Positions 44,970-54,342 of a DNA stretch of 64,000 nucleotides are shown piece by piece. The position numbers and the translations under genes are program-made. Under the pieces are notes generated by a model. The model was not told the DNA's origin, did no database searches, and saw only the letters and a list, made by a program, of their open reading frames with translations. The stretch spans positions 1,683 through 65,682 of the forward strand of contig NZ_KB894218.1 of the NCBI RefSeq assembly GCF_000374405.1. Direction: 5' to 3'. Origin of the DNA: Riemerella columbina DSM 16469. Lineage in GTDB: Bacteria > Bacteroidota > Bacteroidia > Flavobacteriales > Weeksellaceae. Within the stretch, counting starts at the first letter, position 1. Each line of letters opens with the position of its first letter.

Positions 44970-45566
44970 ATTAATGATACTTTCAATGGGATAGGTGTAC
45001 GAAGTTTCTAAATCGTTCATCGCATTGATAAGTTTAAAATGGGTGTAATTTTTTAAATCCTGTTGATGAATATCTACAATTTTTATTTGGTGTTGATGGA
45101 TTTGGTGTTGTCTTTGAACGCCATTTAAAAGAAAAGACTTGGGGGTAAACCATTCATTTTCTTTTTCTTTAAAAAAAATAAGGTTGCTATAAGAAGTATC
45201 GGTAATGTAACCCTTTTGGGTAATGATGATTTCTTCTGCTGAAGATTGGCATTTCAACTGATGAAAAACTTCTCGATTTTCATACTTAAAGGGATAATCT
45301 ATATCGGCTTCTATTAATTCAAAGCTTTGGTGATAAGTCCTTTTATAAGGTTGGATTTCTATATTGTATTGTCCTTCAAAGTTATAAACTATTCTGATTT
45401 TAAAACAACCATTAGGAGGTAATTCTGAATACTTAATGAGTGATTCTAAATTTATTTTACGCGTGAGATTAAAATGGCTAAAAGTTCTTTCTACACGCTG
45501 CTGATGGTAGTCTAAAAGTTGGATTTTACCATTTAAACACTGGATGCTTTCAATAAATTGGGACAT
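44955..45566 (-). CDS. pabC: Aminotransferase class IV, probable 4-amino-4-deoxychorismate lyase
   Basis: A 203-aa class IV PLP enzyme releasing pyruvate from aminodeoxychorismate to give p-aminobenzoate for folate. The region YITDTSYSNLIFFKEKENEWFTP (seen as GYITDTSYSNLIFF) is the class IV signature, and SFLLNGVQR follows. It is short, as in other flavobacteria. Its start overlaps the end of pabB by 17 bp, so the two enzymes are made together, which supports the folate role over branched-chain amination. Confidence 0.85.
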   Translation of the reverse strand: MSQFIESIQCLNGKIQLLDYHQQRVERTFSHFNLTRKINLESLIKYSELPPNGCFKIRIVYNFEGQYNIEIQPYKRTYHQSFELIEADIDYPFKYENREVFHQLKCQSSAEEIIITQKGYITDTSYSNLIFFKEKENEWFTPKSFLLNGVQRQHQIHQHQIKIVDIHQQDLKNYTHFKLINAMNDLETSYTYPIESIINLLKF

Positions 45567-46533
45567 AGATTTTGTGTTTCATTTCTTGATATTCGTCTTC
45601 TAATTTACTCTGGTGTGTAATGCCACCGCCACTTTTAAAATACAATCCATTTTGGTTTTGCTCTATAAACCGAATCAGTACGCAAGAATCTAAATTTTTT
45701 CCATCAAACCAACCCGCAACGCCCGTATAAAATCCGCGTTCATAGCCTTCCGACTCTAATACAATTTCTAAAGTTTTGGATTTCGGCGCACCTAAAATCG
45801 AGCCCGCAGGCAATAGCTTTTGCATTAAACTTCCTATTTTATTTTGATATTCTGGTTTAATTTTTCCTTCGATTTCGGAGCTCATTGCGTAGAGATTACG
45901 CTGTTTGGTTTGTAGATAGTCTATCCTTTGGAATGCTTTTACTTGAACCTCATCGGCAATTTGGCTTAGGTCATTTCTTAGCAAATCAACCACAGTATAA
46001 TGCTCTGCTTTTTCCTTTTGATTTTCCTTTAAAACTTCTATGGCGTTGGGGATTTCAGCATCTATCGTCCCTTTCATTGGGTGTGTGGTAATGGTTTGCT
46101 GATTGATTTCCACAAAGGTTTCTGGCGAAAAACATACCCAAGACTGCTCTGGATGTAGAATTTTGTATTTGGCTTGGGTATAGTCGAAAATTTGTTCTAA
46201 AGTTAGGTTGGTTTTGACTTTTGTTTTTCGGGTGTAATTGGTGAGATAAGAATTACCTTGTTTTAGATGTTCTTGCACTTGATGAAACCCTTTGGCATAA
46301 GATTCAATCGACTCAAAATCAGGTTTCCATATGATGTTTTGAGGAAGAGTAGTGTTTCTGCTATGATGATGACTAAAGTTTCTAAACTCAATTTTTAGCG
46401 GACTTTTAGAAAGGTCTTCTTTAGTATAAACTTCGATGGTTGTCATTAAAAAATCAATGATAAAAAAGAAAGGCTTACCCTGTTGAGATAAGCAATCCAT
46501 TAAATAAAATTGAGATTTTTTGTATAAAAACAT
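45550..46533 (-). CDS. pabB: Aminodeoxychorismate synthase component I
   Basis: A 327-aa chorismate-binding enzyme that aminates chorismate for folate synthesis. It has FVEINQQTITTHPMKGTI, RNDLSQIADEVQV, LPAGSILGAPKSKTLEI and GFYTGVAGWFDG, the core of the anthranilate synthase/PabB superfamily. It is shorter than E. coli PabB, lacking much of the N-terminal domain, as is usual in flavobacteria. The partner glutaminase (PabA) is not here. A promoter box lies only 4 nt before the start, suggesting a leaderless message. Confidence 0.9.
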   Translation of the reverse strand: MFLYKKSQFYLMDCLSQQGKPFFFIIDFLMTTIEVYTKEDLSKSPLKIEFRNFSHHHSRNTTLPQNIIWKPDFESIESYAKGFHQVQEHLKQGNSYLTNYTRKTKVKTNLTLEQIFDYTQAKYKILHPEQSWVCFSPETFVEINQQTITTHPMKGTIDAEIPNAIEVLKENQKEKAEHYTVVDLLRNDLSQIADEVQVKAFQRIDYLQTKQRNLYAMSSEIEGKIKPEYQNKIGSLMQKLLPAGSILGAPKSKTLEIVLESEGYERGFYTGVAGWFDGKNLDSCVLIRFIEQNQNGLYFKSGGGITHQSKLEDEYQEMKHKIYVPIY

Positions 46534-46537
46534 AGAA

Positions 46538-46545
46538 CAAAAATA
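46538..46545 (-). promoter_or_regulatory. Bacteroidota -7 promoter box of pabB
   Basis: TATTTTTG on the minus strand; 9 bp from the divergent box at 46555-46562. Confidence 0.6.
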
Positions 46546-46554
46546 AATAATGTG

Positions 46555-46562
46555 TATTTTTG
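46555..46562 (+). promoter_or_regulatory. Bacteroidota -7 promoter box
   Basis: TATTTTTG, exact TAnnTTTG, 15 nt before ATG 46578. A TTG inside the box is not a start codon. Confidence 0.65.
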
Positions 46563-46577
46563 TGCAAAATAAATTTT

Positions 46578-47324
46578 ATGAATGATATACCAGAGATTGA
46601 TAATTCTCAAAGTATCAGTGCAATAATGGAGTCGGCATTTGGCTATTGGAAAAAGACTTTAGGCGTTCAAGTGCTGTTTTCGGTGATATACTTTGGGCTA
46701 TTTATGGTGTTTGCCATGGCACTATTTCAATATTTTGGTCTGATGGATGATATGGAAAAGTTCCGAAATATGGATTTGGGGGATTTGAAAGCAATAGCTA
46801 AACTATCCGAAGAACTGGCACAGAAAAAAGAAATGCAATATTTCGCATTGTGTATAGTGATCGTTAAGGCACTATTATTTCCGCTGAATATAGGATTTTA
46901 TAAAATTTATCAAAAAATTGATCAAGGGTTAGGTTACAATGTTTCGGATTTATTTGCAGGGTTTCAGGGTAGTTATTTTTTTAAGTTCTTTGGCTATGCA
47001 TTATTTTGGGGAATGATTTATTCATTTACTAATAATATACCGATGGTATTGCCTTTGATTTGGATATTGGTTACCTTGCTGATTACTCCGATAATGTATT
47101 TTCAAAACACCAATATTATAGAAAGTTTAAAACTTAATTTTTCAGTATTAAAATCTCATTTTTTAACCTTTTTTGTATGCGTTATTGTGGCGGGTTTATT
47201 CAGCTATGCTGGGGTTCTATTGTTTGGAATAGGTTATTTACTGACTTTTCCATTTTGGAATGCGATGATTTACGCCATGTATAAGGCTTTAGTAGAACAT
47301 AAAACAATTGAAGTAATACAATAA
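46578..47324 (+). CDS. Polytopic membrane protein of unknown function
   Basis: A 248-aa integral membrane protein with about six hydrophobic helices (roughly 27-50, 88-110, 130-150, 158-178, 195-240). Similar flavobacterial proteins often carry a mistaken carotene-monooxygenase label; I see no support for that. The start at 46578 follows a promoter box. Its stop lies 3 bp before the ABC exporter start, so it opens the polysaccharide transcript, but whether it takes part is not known. Confidence 0.65.
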   Translation: MNDIPEIDNSQSISAIMESAFGYWKKTLGVQVLFSVIYFGLFMVFAMALFQYFGLMDDMEKFRNMDLGDLKAIAKLSEELAQKKEMQYFALCIVIVKALLFPLNIGFYKIYQKIDQGLGYNVSDLFAGFQGSYFFKFFGYALFWGMIYSFTNNIPMVLPLIWILVTLLITPIMYFQNTNIIESLKLNFSVLKSHFLTFFVCVIVAGLFSYAGVLLFGIGYLLTFPFWNAMIYAMYKALVEHKTIEVIQ

Positions 47325-47327
47325 ACA

Positions 47328-49115
47328 ATGTCTGAAAAGAGTAAACAAATATCGACCTTAGGGTTCTTTAACTATTTTAAAAACATTGTAGGGTGGCATA
47401 TCTACGGATATATCATCCTCAATTTTTTGGTAGGGCTAATGGATGGATTGGGCCTTGCAATGTTCGTTCCTTTATTGAGTATTGCCACAGGCAGTGAAAC
47501 CAATAATGATTCTCTAGGAAAACTAAAAATACTTGTAGATTTTTTTGAAAAGAATGGAATTGTGCTCAATTTATCTACCGCATTGATCATTATGATTTCT
47601 TTGTTTGTACTAAAAGGGATCTTTTTTTACATAAGAACTATCTATTTTACAAAAATAAGATTAGTGGCAATGCGTAAGATAAGGGTTAATTTATTACATG
47701 GACTCTCTGATATTTCTTATGAAGGCTTCACACATTTAGATGCGGGTAGAATTCAGAATAATATGATTAACGAAACATCTAGGCTAGTAGGTGCTATGGT
47801 GTCATATTTTATGTCTATTCAGCATATTGTAATGTTGCTTACTTATATAATCTTGGCTTTTATATCGAACTGGCAGTTTGCTATAATGGTGGGTATAGGA
47901 GGTTTTTTAACAAATGTTTTCTATAAATATATCAACAAGAAAACAAAAGAATATTCTAGAAGCCGAAGTTTAGTAGGACATGATTTTAATGGAAATTTAA
48001 TTCAGGCGATTAATCATTTTAAATATTTAAAGGCGACCAATGCATTTAAAACTTATGAACGAAAATTAAGAAATAATATTTGGGTTTCAGAAGATATTGA
48101 TTTTAATATGGGTAAAATTGGAGCCATTGGTGAAAGTTTGAGAGAGCCTATGATTATTATAGTAATTGCAGCTGTGATTTTACTTCAAGTTAATGTCTTA
48201 GGAGGTAATTTTGGATCTATTTTAGTGAGTTTACTTTTATTTTATAGAGCTTTGGCTCATTTGGTTTCTATGCAAAACTCTTGGAATAGTTTCGTTGGAT
48301 TCTCTGCTAGCTTAGAAAGTATAGAGCATATGTTATCTGATTTTAAAAAATTTGAAGAGCCAAAGTATAATGATTTTATAAATAGTATAGAAAAAATAGA
48401 AGGAAAAAATATTACGGTAAGTTTTGGAAACCAAAAAGTATTGAAAGGTATTAATATTAGCATACCGGCAAAAACTTCTGTTGCTTTCGTTGGAGAAAGT
48501 GGAGCGGGTAAAACTACATTGGCAAATGTACTGTGTGGGTTATTAACTCCAAATAACGGTCAGGTTTTAGTAGGAGATAAGTCGATTTACCATAGTGATC
48601 TATCATCTTTTAGAGCTAATGTAGGCTATATAACGCAAGAACCTGTTATTTTTGATGATACCATTTTTAATAATGTTACCCTTTGGGCGGAGAAAACAGA
48701 AGAAAATATAGCTAAATTTTGGAAAACGATAGAGCAAGTATCAATGAAAAAATTTGTTTTAGATTTAGAAAATTTAGAAGATACGCGTTTAGGGAACAAT
48801 GGAATATTGATTTCAGGAGGGCAAAAGCAAAGGATTTCTATTGCGAGAGAGTTGTATAAAGATGTGGAATTATTAGTTATGGATGAGGCAACTTCAGCTC
48901 TTGATTCCGAAACTGAACGCTATATAAAAGATAATATAGATATGTTACATGGCAAGTTTTCAATGATTATTATAGCACATAGATTATCAACGATTAAAAA
49001 TGTGGATACGGTATACTTGTTAGAGGAAGGAGAAATTATATCCTCAGGTAATTTTGAAGATTTAGTAAATAAATCGGACAGATTTAGAAAAATGGTTGAA
49101 TTACAGGAAGTATAA
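47328..49115 (+). CDS. ABC exporter, permease-ATPase fusion (MsbA/PglK-like)
   Basis: A 595-aa half transporter: six membrane helices in the first 320 residues, then an ATPase with Walker A GESGAGKTT, signature ISGGQKQRISIARELY, Walker B LLVMDEATSALD and the H-loop IAHRLST. It works as a homodimer. Heading a surface-polysaccharide locus that has no visible Wzx, it may be the PglK-type flippase for lipid-linked oligosaccharide; lipid A-core export (MsbA) is the alternative. Wzy-like polymerase was not found in the window. Confidence 0.88.
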   Translation: MSEKSKQISTLGFFNYFKNIVGWHIYGYIILNFLVGLMDGLGLAMFVPLLSIATGSETNNDSLGKLKILVDFFEKNGIVLNLSTALIIMISLFVLKGIFFYIRTIYFTKIRLVAMRKIRVNLLHGLSDISYEGFTHLDAGRIQNNMINETSRLVGAMVSYFMSIQHIVMLLTYIILAFISNWQFAIMVGIGGFLTNVFYKYINKKTKEYSRSRSLVGHDFNGNLIQAINHFKYLKATNAFKTYERKLRNNIWVSEDIDFNMGKIGAIGESLREPMIIIVIAAVILLQVNVLGGNFGSILVSLLLFYRALAHLVSMQNSWNSFVGFSASLESIEHMLSDFKKFEEPKYNDFINSIEKIEGKNITVSFGNQKVLKGINISIPAKTSVAFVGESGAGKTTLANVLCGLLTPNNGQVLVGDKSIYHSDLSSFRANVGYITQEPVIFDDTIFNNVTLWAEKTEENIAKFWKTIEQVSMKKFVLDLENLEDTRLGNNGILISGGQKQRISIARELYKDVELLVMDEATSALDSETERYIKDNIDMLHGKFSMIIIAHRLSTIKNVDTVYLLEEGEIISSGNFEDLVNKSDRFRKMVELQEV

Positions 49116-49127
49116 TACACTAAAATA

Positions 49128-50234
49128 ATGGAAAAAAAATACGACTACTTAATAGTTGGAAGCGGTTTATTCGGGGCAGTATTTGCCTATGAGATGACAA
49201 AAAAAGGCAAAAAATGTCTTGTTATAGAGCGTCGTGACCATATTGCTGGGAATGTTTACACAGAGAATGTAGAGGGCATAAATGTTCATAAATATGGAGC
49301 ACACATTTTCCATACGAGTAACAAAGAAGTGTGGGATTATGTTAATTCTTTTGTGGAGTTTAACCGTTATACCAATTCTCCTATTGCAAATTATAAAGGG
49401 GATTTATATAATCTACCCTTCAATATGAATACTTTCTATCAACTTTGGGGAGTAAAAACACCAGAAGAAGCTAAAACTAAAATTGAAGAACAAAGGGCTG
49501 AATATAAACATATTGTAGAGCCTAAAAATTTGGAAGAACAAGCTTTAGTTTTAGGTGGTAAAGATATTTATGAAAAATTGATAAAAGGATATACAGAAAA
49601 ACAATGGGGGAGACCGGCAACTGAAATTCCAGCATTTATTATTAGAAGACTACCATTTAGATTTACTTTTGATAATAATTATTTTAATGATACCTATCAA
49701 GGAATTCCCAAAGGTGGATATACTTTACTAATAGAAAAAGTGCTAGAAGGCATTGAAGTAAGGCTTAATACAGATTATTTTGATGATAAAGAAAACTGGG
49801 ATGCTATCGCAAAAACTATTGTATATACTGGTAAGATAGATGAGTTTTTTGGTTTCCAGTTTGGAGCATTGGATTATCGAAGTTTAAGGTTTGAAACCGA
49901 AGTTTTAGACGAACCCAATTATCAAGGTAATGCTGTAGTAAATTATACAGAGCGTGATATTCCTTTTACAAGGATTATAGAGCATAAACATTTTGAATTT
50001 GGTACGCAGCCTAAAACAATTATTACTAGGGAATATCCACAGGATATGACAGAGGGACAAGAAGCCTATTATCCTATTAATGATGAAAAAAACCAAGCAT
50101 TATATCATCAGTATAAATCGTTAGCAGACCAGTATGAAAATATTATTTTTGGAGGTAGGTTAGCAGAGTATAAATATTATGATATGCACCAAGTGGTAGC
50201 AAAAGCATTGGAAGTGGTAGAAGCAATTAAATGA
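49128..50234 (+). CDS. glf: UDP-galactopyranose mutase
   Basis: A 368-aa flavoenzyme that interconverts UDP-galactopyranose and UDP-galactofuranose. The FAD loop IVGSGLFGAVFA lies at residues 9-20; ERRDHIAGNVYTE, KYGAHIFHTSN and KGYTEKQWGRPATEIP are typical Glf motifs. Length is standard. It implies galactofuranose in the exported glycan, so at least one of the following transferases should use UDP-Galf. It lies 12 bp after the ABC exporter. Confidence 0.96.
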   Translation: MEKKYDYLIVGSGLFGAVFAYEMTKKGKKCLVIERRDHIAGNVYTENVEGINVHKYGAHIFHTSNKEVWDYVNSFVEFNRYTNSPIANYKGDLYNLPFNMNTFYQLWGVKTPEEAKTKIEEQRAEYKHIVEPKNLEEQALVLGGKDIYEKLIKGYTEKQWGRPATEIPAFIIRRLPFRFTFDNNYFNDTYQGIPKGGYTLLIEKVLEGIEVRLNTDYFDDKENWDAIAKTIVYTGKIDEFFGFQFGALDYRSLRFETEVLDEPNYQGNAVVNYTERDIPFTRIIEHKHFEFGTQPKTIITREYPQDMTEGQEAYYPINDEKNQALYHQYKSLADQYENIIFGGRLAEYKYYDMHQVVAKALEVVEAIK

Positions 50235-50259
50235 AGATTAATTTAATATTTTTTATTTA

Positions 50260-51267
50260 ATGAAAAAAAAGCTAATTATATTGAATGAATCTGGACTTAA
50301 TAATATTTATACCGAGTCTTTTGAAAAAGAAGGATTTGAAGTTTACTCACTTCTTAAAGATCCATTTGTATACAAAAAAAATTTAAAAACTAAATTCTTA
50401 AATATTTTTCATCGTATTTTTTTGAATGATAAAGACTTTTATACAAAAGATTATTTTAAAAAGTTAAACCAAGTAATCTATCGTAGATTAAAAAATATTA
50501 ATACAAAGATTGATTATGCTCTAATATTTAGAGCAGACTACTATTCGAAAAAAAACATCAAATTATTAAGAAAACTTTCTACAAAATTAGTTGCATATCA
50601 ATATGATGGATGGAAAGTTTCTAGTGGTATTCTACGCTATAAAAATATTTTTGATAAAATTTTCTTTTTTGACATCACTGATTTGAAAGAGTTTGGAGAA
50701 GATTCACTTTTTTTAACCAATTGCTATTTTAATGATAAAAATATAGATAATCTTATAAATGAATATGATTTGTTTTATATTGGAACGGGAACAAGTACAC
50801 GGATCAAATACGCAGAGAATTTATCCGAAAAATTAAAGTATTATAATATAAAAATAATATTTAAAATACCAAAGTATAGAGCAGAAAAAGACTTAGGGTA
50901 TATTAAGTTTACTCATCGTAGCTTGTCATATCATGAAAATATTAATTTATTAAAAAAGTCAATGTGTATATTAGATATTAAATTTGAATATCATAATGGG
51001 CTTTCTTTTCGATTCTTTGAGGCATTATATTATAAAAAGAAACTAATTACAAATAATCAATCAGTCAAAGGTTATGATTTTTACCACCCCAATAATATAT
51101 TTATTACAGATTTTGAAAATTTAGAGGGTATTGAAGAGTTTATGGAAAAACCATATATTGATATTGATCAAGATATAGTAGAAAAATATAGTTTCGTTAA
51201 TTGGTATAAATATATATTTGGTATAGCTCCTTTTATAGAAATAACAAATCCTAAATTAATAAACTAA
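50260..51267 (+). CDS. Putative glycosyltransferase, GT-B-like, very AT-rich
   Basis: A 335-aa protein I place only loosely. The N-terminal part (LIILNESGLNNIYTESFEKEG) and the C-terminal part (GLSFRFFEALYYKKKLITNN) follow the pattern of CgeB-like and some capsular GT-B transferases, where the latter loop binds the nucleotide sugar. Asn, Lys, Ile and Tyr are unusually frequent, and the gene is visibly more AT-rich than its neighbours, hinting at recent transfer within the locus. Confidence 0.55.
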   Translation: MKKKLIILNESGLNNIYTESFEKEGFEVYSLLKDPFVYKKNLKTKFLNIFHRIFLNDKDFYTKDYFKKLNQVIYRRLKNINTKIDYALIFRADYYSKKNIKLLRKLSTKLVAYQYDGWKVSSGILRYKNIFDKIFFFDITDLKEFGEDSLFLTNCYFNDKNIDNLINEYDLFYIGTGTSTRIKYAENLSEKLKYYNIKIIFKIPKYRAEKDLGYIKFTHRSLSYHENINLLKKSMCILDIKFEYHNGLSFRFFEALYYKKKLITNNQSVKGYDFYHPNNIFITDFENLEGIEEFMEKPYIDIDQDIVEKYSFVNWYKYIFGIAPFIEITNPKLIN

Positions 51268-51288
51268 AAAAATAAATACAATTTATTG

Positions 51289-52275
51289 ATGAAAAAAATA
51301 TTAACCCTTATAGTTCCGATATATAATACAGAAGAATATTTGCCAAAATGTTTGGACTCACTTATCATTAAAGAAGAACTGATGACTCGTTTAGATGTTC
51401 TATTGATTATAGATGGAAGTCCTGATAATGCTATCTCTATCGCAAAAGAATATGAGCAAAAATACCCACAAACATATAGGGTCATTAGCAAAGAAAATGG
51501 CGGTTATGGTTCGGTGTTAAGTAGAGGTATTAAAGAAGCTACAGGAAAATATTGTAAGGTATTAGACTCAGATGATTGGTATGATAATGCAGCCTTTGAA
51601 GCTTTTGTTAGTCAATTAACCCAATTAGATACGGATGTAGTGGTAACGGATTATGTGAAAGAATATATTTTTGAGAATCGCTCCGAGTTATTAAGTTTAT
51701 CGGAGGTGCAGCCTAATAAAAAATATGATTTAGACCAAGAAATTGCTAATTTAGATAGCAGTACTTTTGTGATGCATAGGCTGGCTTACAAAACGGAAGT
51801 TATAAGAAAAGCAAAAATAGATTTTCCTGAAAAGATTTTCTATACAGACACATTATTTGCGTTATTACCACTTCTTTTTGCTAAAGATTTGTACTATATC
51901 AATGTTCCTTTGTATAGGTATTTAATAGGTAGAGATGGTCAGACAGTAGCTCCCGCTACTATAAGAAAAAACCGAAAAGGGGTTGAAACTGTAATTAAAT
52001 ATTTATATGAAAAATATCTTTTACATAAAGAGCAAATGTCTGAAAGTAAAAAGAAATATATTCTTTCTTCTATAGATGTATTTTTTCAAATGTATTATAG
52101 AATTCTTGTACATTTAAACTTTTCGGATGCTAAAAGAGAATTAAAAGAGTGGCATTCTTTTATAAAGAATACTCCCGATTATAAAGTGTTTTCTAAAACC
52201 AAGCTGGTAAGGTACTATGACGCTCTACCATATTTTATTTTTAGGTATACTTCTTTTGTTTGGAGAGATAAATAA
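51289..52275 (+). CDS. Glycosyltransferase family 2
   Basis: A 328-aa inverting GT-A transferase: LIVPIYNTEEYLPKCLDSL at the N-terminus, ENGGYGSVLSRGI, and the metal-binding DSDDWYDN. The C-terminal region includes VMHRLAYKTEVIRKA and a helical end. ATG at 51289 is preferred over the TTG just before it. The donor sugar is unknown. Confidence 0.88.
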   Translation: MKKILTLIVPIYNTEEYLPKCLDSLIIKEELMTRLDVLLIIDGSPDNAISIAKEYEQKYPQTYRVISKENGGYGSVLSRGIKEATGKYCKVLDSDDWYDNAAFEAFVSQLTQLDTDVVVTDYVKEYIFENRSELLSLSEVQPNKKYDLDQEIANLDSSTFVMHRLAYKTEVIRKAKIDFPEKIFYTDTLFALLPLLFAKDLYYINVPLYRYLIGRDGQTVAPATIRKNRKGVETVIKYLYEKYLLHKEQMSESKKKYILSSIDVFFQMYYRILVHLNFSDAKRELKEWHSFIKNTPDYKVFSKTKLVRYYDALPYFIFRYTSFVWRDK

Positions 52276-52303
52276 TTTTATATTTTAATTAAAAAATTTA
52301 AAA

Positions 52304-53176
52304 ATGCTTAACACCATAGCTTTAAAATTAAAAAAACTATTTCCCAATACATACCAAAACCTACTAAATATAAAACAAGGGAGATATAACTATACTTTTA
52401 AAAAAGAAAAATATCCCCATAGTTTTTTGGTAAATACACCAGTTTCTGAGTATAAGGAAAAGCCAGCACCAGAGGTTATTTATTGTTTTTGGACAGGGAA
52501 TAATCCCTTAACAGAAAACAGGAAAAAAGGATTAGAAGCATTAGAAAAAAATGCAGGTATTCCCGTAAAACTCATTACACCTAAAAACTTACCTGATTAT
52601 ATTAAAAGCGATACCCCTCTGCATAAAGGGTATGAATTATTAAGTTTAGTTCATCGTGCGGATTATTTGCGTTGTTATTTTATGCATCATTATGGAGGAG
52701 GCTATGCCGATATTAAGCCTTTTGAAAAGTCTTGGAAGTCAGCGTTTAAAAAAATTAACTCTAATAAAAATAAATATATATTAGGTTATCCAGAACTTCT
52801 TTATGGAGGTATTGCTCCACTTGAGGCAAATTTTTTACAGCCCGCAGATTTAGAAACTAAGAAAGGACAACAGCAATTATATAAGGATTTGGTAAAATAC
52901 ACACCATTATTGATAGGCAATTGTTCTTATATTTGTAAACCATATTCACCTATTACTACAGAGTGGTATAGAGAGTTACACTCAAGAATGGACGAATGTT
53001 ACGATATTCTGCTATCTTCCAATAGTGAAAATGAATCTTTAGGATATGAAGATAAACACTATCCGATCCCATATTTTTATCTATTGGGACAAATTTTTCA
53101 TCCGATTATCCTAAAATATCATAAACATGTTTTGAGAGATAAGAGATTATTACCTATTTTAAAAAATTATAGATAA
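52304..53176 (+). CDS. Capsular polysaccharide synthesis protein, GT32-like
   Basis: A 290-aa protein of the capsular-polysaccharide-synthesis/GT32 group (DXD sugar-binding). PEVIYCFWTGNNPLTENRKK, HRADYLRCYFMHHYGGGYADIK (given in two parts: HRADYLRCYF and GGGYADIK) and YLLGQIFHPI match. ADIK stands at the position of the usual DxD, with one acidic residue changed, which is common in this branch. It lies 2 bp from the next gene. Confidence 0.78.
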   Translation: MLNTIALKLKKLFPNTYQNLLNIKQGRYNYTFKKEKYPHSFLVNTPVSEYKEKPAPEVIYCFWTGNNPLTENRKKGLEALEKNAGIPVKLITPKNLPDYIKSDTPLHKGYELLSLVHRADYLRCYFMHHYGGGYADIKPFEKSWKSAFKKINSNKNKYILGYPELLYGGIAPLEANFLQPADLETKKGQQQLYKDLVKYTPLLIGNCSYICKPYSPITTEWYRELHSRMDECYDILLSSNSENESLGYEDKHYPIPYFYLLGQIFHPIILKYHKHVLRDKRLLPILKNYR

Positions 53177-53177
53177 A

Positions 53178-54341
53178 ATGAATATTGTTTACTTTTTTCC
53201 AAGTCTAAAAGATGCTGCAGGTACGGAGCGTATGCTAAATGTCAAAGCAAACTATTTAGCAGAGGTTTTAGGCTACCAGGTAACCATTATTACATATAGG
53301 CAATACGATGATCCTGTATTTTTTAAATTCAGTGATAAGATAAATATTATACATCTCAATATTCCAGACCCTACACGAGAACTAAAAGGCTTACCTCCCG
53401 CAGAGAAAAAAAGGCTGTATAAAAGCTTTATGACCACATATCGTCAAAAAGTAGAAGACTATCTCCATCATAACCCTACGGATATTGCAATTTCAATGTA
53501 TTTTGGAGCAGAGCATAAATTTTTACCTCTTATAAAAGATGGAAGTAAAAAAATAATGGAATATCACTTTCACTTTGATATAACACCGTTTAGTAAAATA
53601 TTAAAAGCTCCATGGTCTCTAAAAAATCTTAAAGCAAAAATTTTAACAAAATTATTCCAAAGAACATTGAATAAATTTGATAAAATAGTAGTACTTACCG
53701 AGGAAGATGAAAAAGAGTGGAGTAAGTATTTTAAAAATGTGACCAATATTCCTAATCCTATAACTATTAAGCCTATAGCAGCTGATTATAGAGTTAAAAA
53801 AGTACTATCAGTAGGGCGATTCACATATCAAAAAGGATTAAATTATTTGATTGATGCATGGGCGATTGTAAGTGAAAAATTTCCAGATTGGCAATTGGAT
53901 ATTTATGGTCATGGCGAGTTAGAAGATGAATTACGCAACCAAACTAGAAAGTTGGACTTAGAAAAAAGTATTACGATCCATCCACCAAGTAAGGCTATTA
54001 ATGAAGTTTATGCACAATATTCTATCTTTGCATTGAGTTCAAGGTTTGAAGGATTTCCTTTGGTTCTTATAGAATCTATAGCCTCTGGCTTAGTTCCTGT
54101 AGCCTTTGCTTGCAAAAATGGACCTAAGCAGTTGTTGGGAAACAATCTGCTGAAGGATGGTTTAGTAGAACCATATAATATAGAAATGTTTGCAGAAAAG
54201 TTAATGATATTAATGGAAAATGAAACATTGAGAAAAGAAATGTCAGAAGAAGCGCTTAGAGTTTCAAAACGATACGAAATGTCTAATATTATGAAAAAAT
54301 GGGAAGGATTATTTGATGATTTAATTGGTAAAAGAAAATAA
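53178..54341 (+). CDS. Glycosyltransferase family 4
   Basis: A 387-aa GT-B transferase. PSLKDAAGTERMLNVKANYL forms the N-terminal acceptor domain, and the donor domain has SVGRFTYQKGLNYLIDAW, DIYGHGELEDEL, and the E(x7)E motif in SSRFEGFPLVLIESIASG. The sugar is unknown. It ends 1 bp before the next gene start. Confidence 0.9.
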   Translation: MNIVYFFPSLKDAAGTERMLNVKANYLAEVLGYQVTIITYRQYDDPVFFKFSDKINIIHLNIPDPTRELKGLPPAEKKRLYKSFMTTYRQKVEDYLHHNPTDIAISMYFGAEHKFLPLIKDGSKKIMEYHFHFDITPFSKILKAPWSLKNLKAKILTKLFQRTLNKFDKIVVLTEEDEKEWSKYFKNVTNIPNPITIKPIAADYRVKKVLSVGRFTYQKGLNYLIDAWAIVSEKFPDWQLDIYGHGELEDELRNQTRKLDLEKSITIHPPSKAINEVYAQYSIFALSSRFEGFPLVLIESIASGLVPVAFACKNGPKQLLGNNLLKDGLVEPYNIEMFAEKLMILMENETLRKEMSEEALRVSKRYEMSNIMKKWEGLFDDLIGKRK

Positions 54342-54342
54342 T

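Noticed and set aside
46578-47324. Carotene 15,15'-monooxygenase
   Set aside because: The label is used for similar proteins, but the sequence is a simple polytopic membrane protein with none of the iron-binding histidine pattern of that enzyme.
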